Assembly: GCF_006937785.1 (NCBI RefSeq)
Contig: NZ_SJEE01000041.1
Span: forward strand, 1-45,748
Reading direction: 5' to 3'
DNA length: 45,748 nucleotides
DNA from: Pseudanabaena sp. UWO311
Lineage (GTDB): Bacteria; Cyanobacteriota; Cyanobacteriia; Pseudanabaenales; Pseudanabaenaceae
Within the stretch, counting starts at the first letter, position 1, and every line of letters begins with the position of its first letter. Shown piece by piece: positions 43,975 through 45,748 of this stretch. Both the position numbers and the translations under genes were made by a program. The notes under the pieces were generated by a model that did no database searches, was not told the DNA's origin, and saw only the letters and a list, made by a program, of their open reading frames with translations.

Positions 43975-44242
43975 CGCCCGCGCTTGAGAAGTATAACATA
44001 TTTGGTTTTCAAGGTACATTTGCGCGAACCATCAGAATTATAGCAGATTTTGGCATGATCACGCGATCGCAGAACTTGTAGCAAACACATGAAAGCTAGA
44101 CATACCAACACATTCAAAACTTGCGCGAAACGAAAACCCATCTCGATCGCACCCAAATATATACCAGCAAATACTTCTAACCTACCAAAACTCATAGCAC
44201 TCAAAAACACACCCGAACTCCCGCGCAACCCATGAACCAAAA
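43975..44242 (-). promoter_or_regulatory. CRISPR leader region
   Basis: This 268-bp A/T- and A-rich stretch between the cas2 stop and the first-transcribed repeat has no convincing gene. On the minus strand TGTTATACT (complement of 43990-43998) is an extended -10 motif whose predicted start would be within about ten bases of the array. It is therefore a candidate array promoter, without a good -35. A HIP1 site lies near 44063. An open frame crossing the region is judged spurious. Confidence 0.6.
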
Positions 44243-44515
44243 TCAAGCAAAAAAGATAGTCGTATCTAGAAGTTGCTCACCACCAATACGTTCTATTTTA
44301 GGCTGACAGCAACCGCAAAGAAAGTAAAAGCGAATACTATCCTCATCAGGCTTAATCAACTTACTCAAACGCGATCGCAATTTGGCATATTGAGCATCCG
44401 TAAGCTCACACTCAAACACACTAAACTGCATCCATTGCCCATAGGATTTGAGAATCTTATGGATTTTAGTACGGCGTTTATCTTCGGAGATATCGTAGGA
44501 GATGACTAGGAACAT
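44243..44515 (-). CDS. cas2: CRISPR-associated protein Cas2
   Basis: The 90 residues start MFLVISYDISEDKRRTKIHK, with the conserved Asp8 of the Cas2 ferredoxin fold. YGQWMQFSVFECELTDAQYA and the RFYFLCGCC strand follow, all standard for Cas2. The C-terminus (IERIGGEQLLDTTIFFA) is the usual swapped strand. Cas2 dimers bridge two Cas1 dimers to integrate new spacers at the leader end. It is downstream of cas1 on the same strand, but separated by 172 bp containing two heptamer tracts, so co-transcription is possible but not tight. Confidence 0.96.
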   Translation of the reverse strand: MFLVISYDISEDKRRTKIHKILKSYGQWMQFSVFECELTDAQYAKLRSRLSKLIKPDEDSIRFYFLCGCCQPKIERIGGEQLLDTTIFFA

Positions 44516-44518
44516 TGA

Positions 44519-44610
44519 TTTGGTAATTGGTGATGGGTAATTGGTAATTGATGACGGGTGATGGGTAATGGGTAATGGGTAATGGGTAATGGGTAATGGG
44601 TGATGGGTAA
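44519..44610 (+). repeat. Heptanucleotide tandem repeat tract A (GGTAATT/GGTAATG)
   Basis: About 13 consecutive seven-base units of the form GGTRATK (GGTAATT, GGTGATG, GGTAATG) begin four bases upstream of the cas2 start codon. Such short tandemly repeated repetitive sequences of period seven are known from filamentous cyanobacteria. The tract occupies the region where the cas2 ribosome binding site would be expected. Confidence 0.9.
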
Positions 44611-44635
44611 ACCTAAGTTAAAAAGAAGATATCAA

Positions 44636-44684
44636 TCCCCAATTACCAATCACCAATCCCCAATCCCCAATTACCAATTACCAA
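44636..44684 (-). repeat. Heptanucleotide tract B, inverted relative to tract A
   Basis: Seven-base units CCCCAAT, TACCAAT and CACCAAT on the plus strand are the reverse complement of the GGTAATT/GGGGATT family. It ends four bases before the cas1 stop codon (44688). Together with tract A it forms a long potential hairpin between cas1 and cas2. Confidence 0.9.
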
Positions 44685-44687
44685 AAA

Positions 44688-45692
44688 CTACTTCATCACC
44701 AACGGTGGATACTTATCCGTCTCATCCATCAAATACTTAGCCAACAAACGCGCTTGAAGCTCAAAAGCCTCCTGATAAGTACATTTACGCCCCATTACAG
44801 GATGCTTAAATTCTGACTGTTTTTTCTGCTCGTAAAGCGTTAAAAATACTTTTCTTGCCTCATTAGATAGAGAAATCGCCTTACTCAAAGGTTCAGAAGT
44901 AAAATCCTTGGGCGCGATTGCCTTGCGATTAATAGCCGACAGCACGATCGCATCGACAATCAAGGGACGAAACTCCTCCATCAGGTCAAGAGCAAGACTG
45001 GGACGACCATAGCGCTCCATATGCAAATAGCCAAGATAAGGATCGAAACCGACAATATTTAGCGCCCCCTGCACATCGTGACGTAATAGAGAATAGCCAA
45101 AACTCAACATCGCATTCACAGGATCGGTCGGTGGGCGGCGGTTGCGAGTCGTAAAGCTAAAACCATCGGCGCGAATTAATTTGGGGAAAGCTTGCCAATA
45201 GACAGCACTGCCATGCCCCTCCACACCCCGCAAACTAGCGATCGCCTGAATCGCCGCCAACGAATCAATCGCCCGTTCGAGAGCATCAATCGCCTTCTGT
45301 AAGTCATTATCAGGATAATCCCGCAGATGCCGCATTAATGACGCTCGATAATTTTTTAACTTGCCGCGCACAAAGGCTTGCACCATATGGATCGCCTTCG
45401 GTGTTTCTCCTGCGGCATCCCACTGCGATCGCCTGACAAAAATATTTTTAGTTAGCTCAGGTTCCAAACGACCGAGAAAGCGCCCCGTACCTGTCATAAA
45501 GGACATCGGGATTTTTCGCTCTAAGAGTTCGATCACTGCCGCAGGTGAAATTGTCGCACGACCGAGGATTACCAGCCCATCAATTTTGATTAGTGGAATA
45601 TCTAGGATTTGCTTTTTCTCAGCCTTTACCGTTAAGCGTTCATCGGTCTTGCCAATAAATGAATCATCGTGAGTTATGTAGAGGGTTCCCAT
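44688..45692 (-). CDS. cas1: CRISPR-associated endonuclease Cas1 (I-D-like)
   Basis: The 334-residue Cas1 begins with the beta-rich domain (MGTLYITHDDSFIGKTDERL). The catalytic helical domain has metal ligands Glu158 in RGVEGHGS, His224 in YLGYLHMERYG and Asp236 in SLALDLMEEFRP. The opening GTLYITxDD and length are like Cas1 of cyanobacterial I-D loci, and the repeat type agrees; a I-A or III context is possible. It integrates new spacers with Cas2. It is bordered on both sides by heptamer tracts in opposite orientation. Effector genes are expected further right. Confidence 0.95.
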   Translation of the reverse strand: MGTLYITHDDSFIGKTDERLTVKAEKKQILDIPLIKIDGLVILGRATISPAAVIELLERKIPMSFMTGTGRFLGRLEPELTKNIFVRRSQWDAAGETPKAIHMVQAFVRGKLKNYRASLMRHLRDYPDNDLQKAIDALERAIDSLAAIQAIASLRGVEGHGSAVYWQAFPKLIRADGFSFTTRNRRPPTDPVNAMLSFGYSLLRHDVQGALNIVGFDPYLGYLHMERYGRPSLALDLMEEFRPLIVDAIVLSAINRKAIAPKDFTSEPLSKAISLSNEARKVFLTLYEQKKQSEFKHPVMGRKCTYQEAFELQARLLAKYLMDETDKYPPLVMK

Positions 45693-45700
45693 AGTTTTTT

Positions 45701-45748
45701 GGGTAATTGGTAATTGGTAATTGGGGATTGGGGATTGGGGATTGGGGA
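45701..45748 (+). repeat. Heptanucleotide tract C at the right edge
   Basis: Units GGTAATT repeat about three times and then change to GGGGATT, continuing to the window edge. The orientation is that of tract A and opposite to tract B, so cas1 sits between inverted heptamer tracts. It lies nine bases upstream of the cas1 start, where promoter or ribosome-binding elements would be expected. Confidence 0.9.

Noticed and set aside
38660-44081. Open frames across the CRISPR array giving repeated VSIPKRVSEALN or FKASETLLGIET peptides
   Set aside because: They are translations of the 37-bp CRISPR repeat and its spacers; no independent start signals or protein-like spacer composition.
43959-44246. 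95-residue minus-strand frame between cas2 and the array
   Set aside because: It runs through the leader and into the first repeat, has no recognisable family and no ribosome binding site; better explained as leader sequence.
44519-45748. Heptamer tracts as a second CRISPR or as insertion-sequence ends
   Set aside because: Units are only seven bases with no spacers, and there is no transposase; they fit cyanobacterial short tandem repeats.

Overview
This window is chromosomal DNA from a cyanobacterium. The evidence is a complete psbA gene for the photosystem II D1 protein, many copies of the octamer GCGATCGC (the HIP1 sites typical of cyanobacteria), heptanucleotide tandem repeats of cyanobacterial type, and a cyanobacterial-style CRISPR locus. 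A Pseudanabaena-like filamentous lineage is my guess, but genus cannot be fixed by reading alone.

Layout. 1-4.2 kb: exported or surface-type proteins: a partial ricin-lectin-like protein, a secreted two-repeat protein, a WD40 protein and a collagen-like glycine-rich protein, then a relic of an NTF2-like gene. 4.7-10.7 kb: an alpha/beta hydrolase, a YidD-like protein with an unusual cysteine-rich tail, the succinate dehydrogenase flavoprotein, a pentapeptide-repeat protein and an M23 murein hydrolase. 11-16.7 kb: polyphosphate kinase 2 and an exopolysaccharide block on the minus strand (export protein, UDP-glucuronate decarboxylase, UDP-glucose dehydrogenase). 16.9-20.3 kb: HAD hydrolase, riboflavin synthase, NDP kinase and psbA.

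20.4-27.5 kb is an accessory island. A large dynamin-like GTPase with a TerB-like N-terminus shares a transcription unit with an antitoxin/PIN-toxin pair and is divergent from a membrane/coiled-coil protein. Next come a DUF5674 pair, a Phd/PIN module and a HigBA module. A relic of the coiled-coil gene's 3' end lies beyond the Phd/PIN module. This island is my best candidate for an undescribed (possibly anti-phage) system.

27.7-37.7 kb: a NUDIX hydrolase; three tandem paralogous class III adenylate cyclases that progressively lose their extracellular sensor; an S4 RNA-binding protein; release factor 3; and a Coq4-like protein. 37.7-45.7 kb: a CRISPR array of 86 repeats and 85 spacers by my hand count, read leftwards on the minus strand, with cas2 and cas1 at its leader end. 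A decayed extra repeat at the trailer end overlaps the Coq4 stop codon. No interference genes are visible; they probably lie beyond the right edge.

A recurring feature is a set of long, near-perfect inverted repeats at gene ends. Two of them run into the coding sequences, so the stem includes the final codons and the stop. The minus-strand genes at 12.8-16.7 kb probably act together in acidic exopolysaccharide synthesis and export, and the three cyclases probably feed one cAMP pool. Coordinates, inverted repeats and repeat counts were read by eye; family names come from recognised motifs, not searches.
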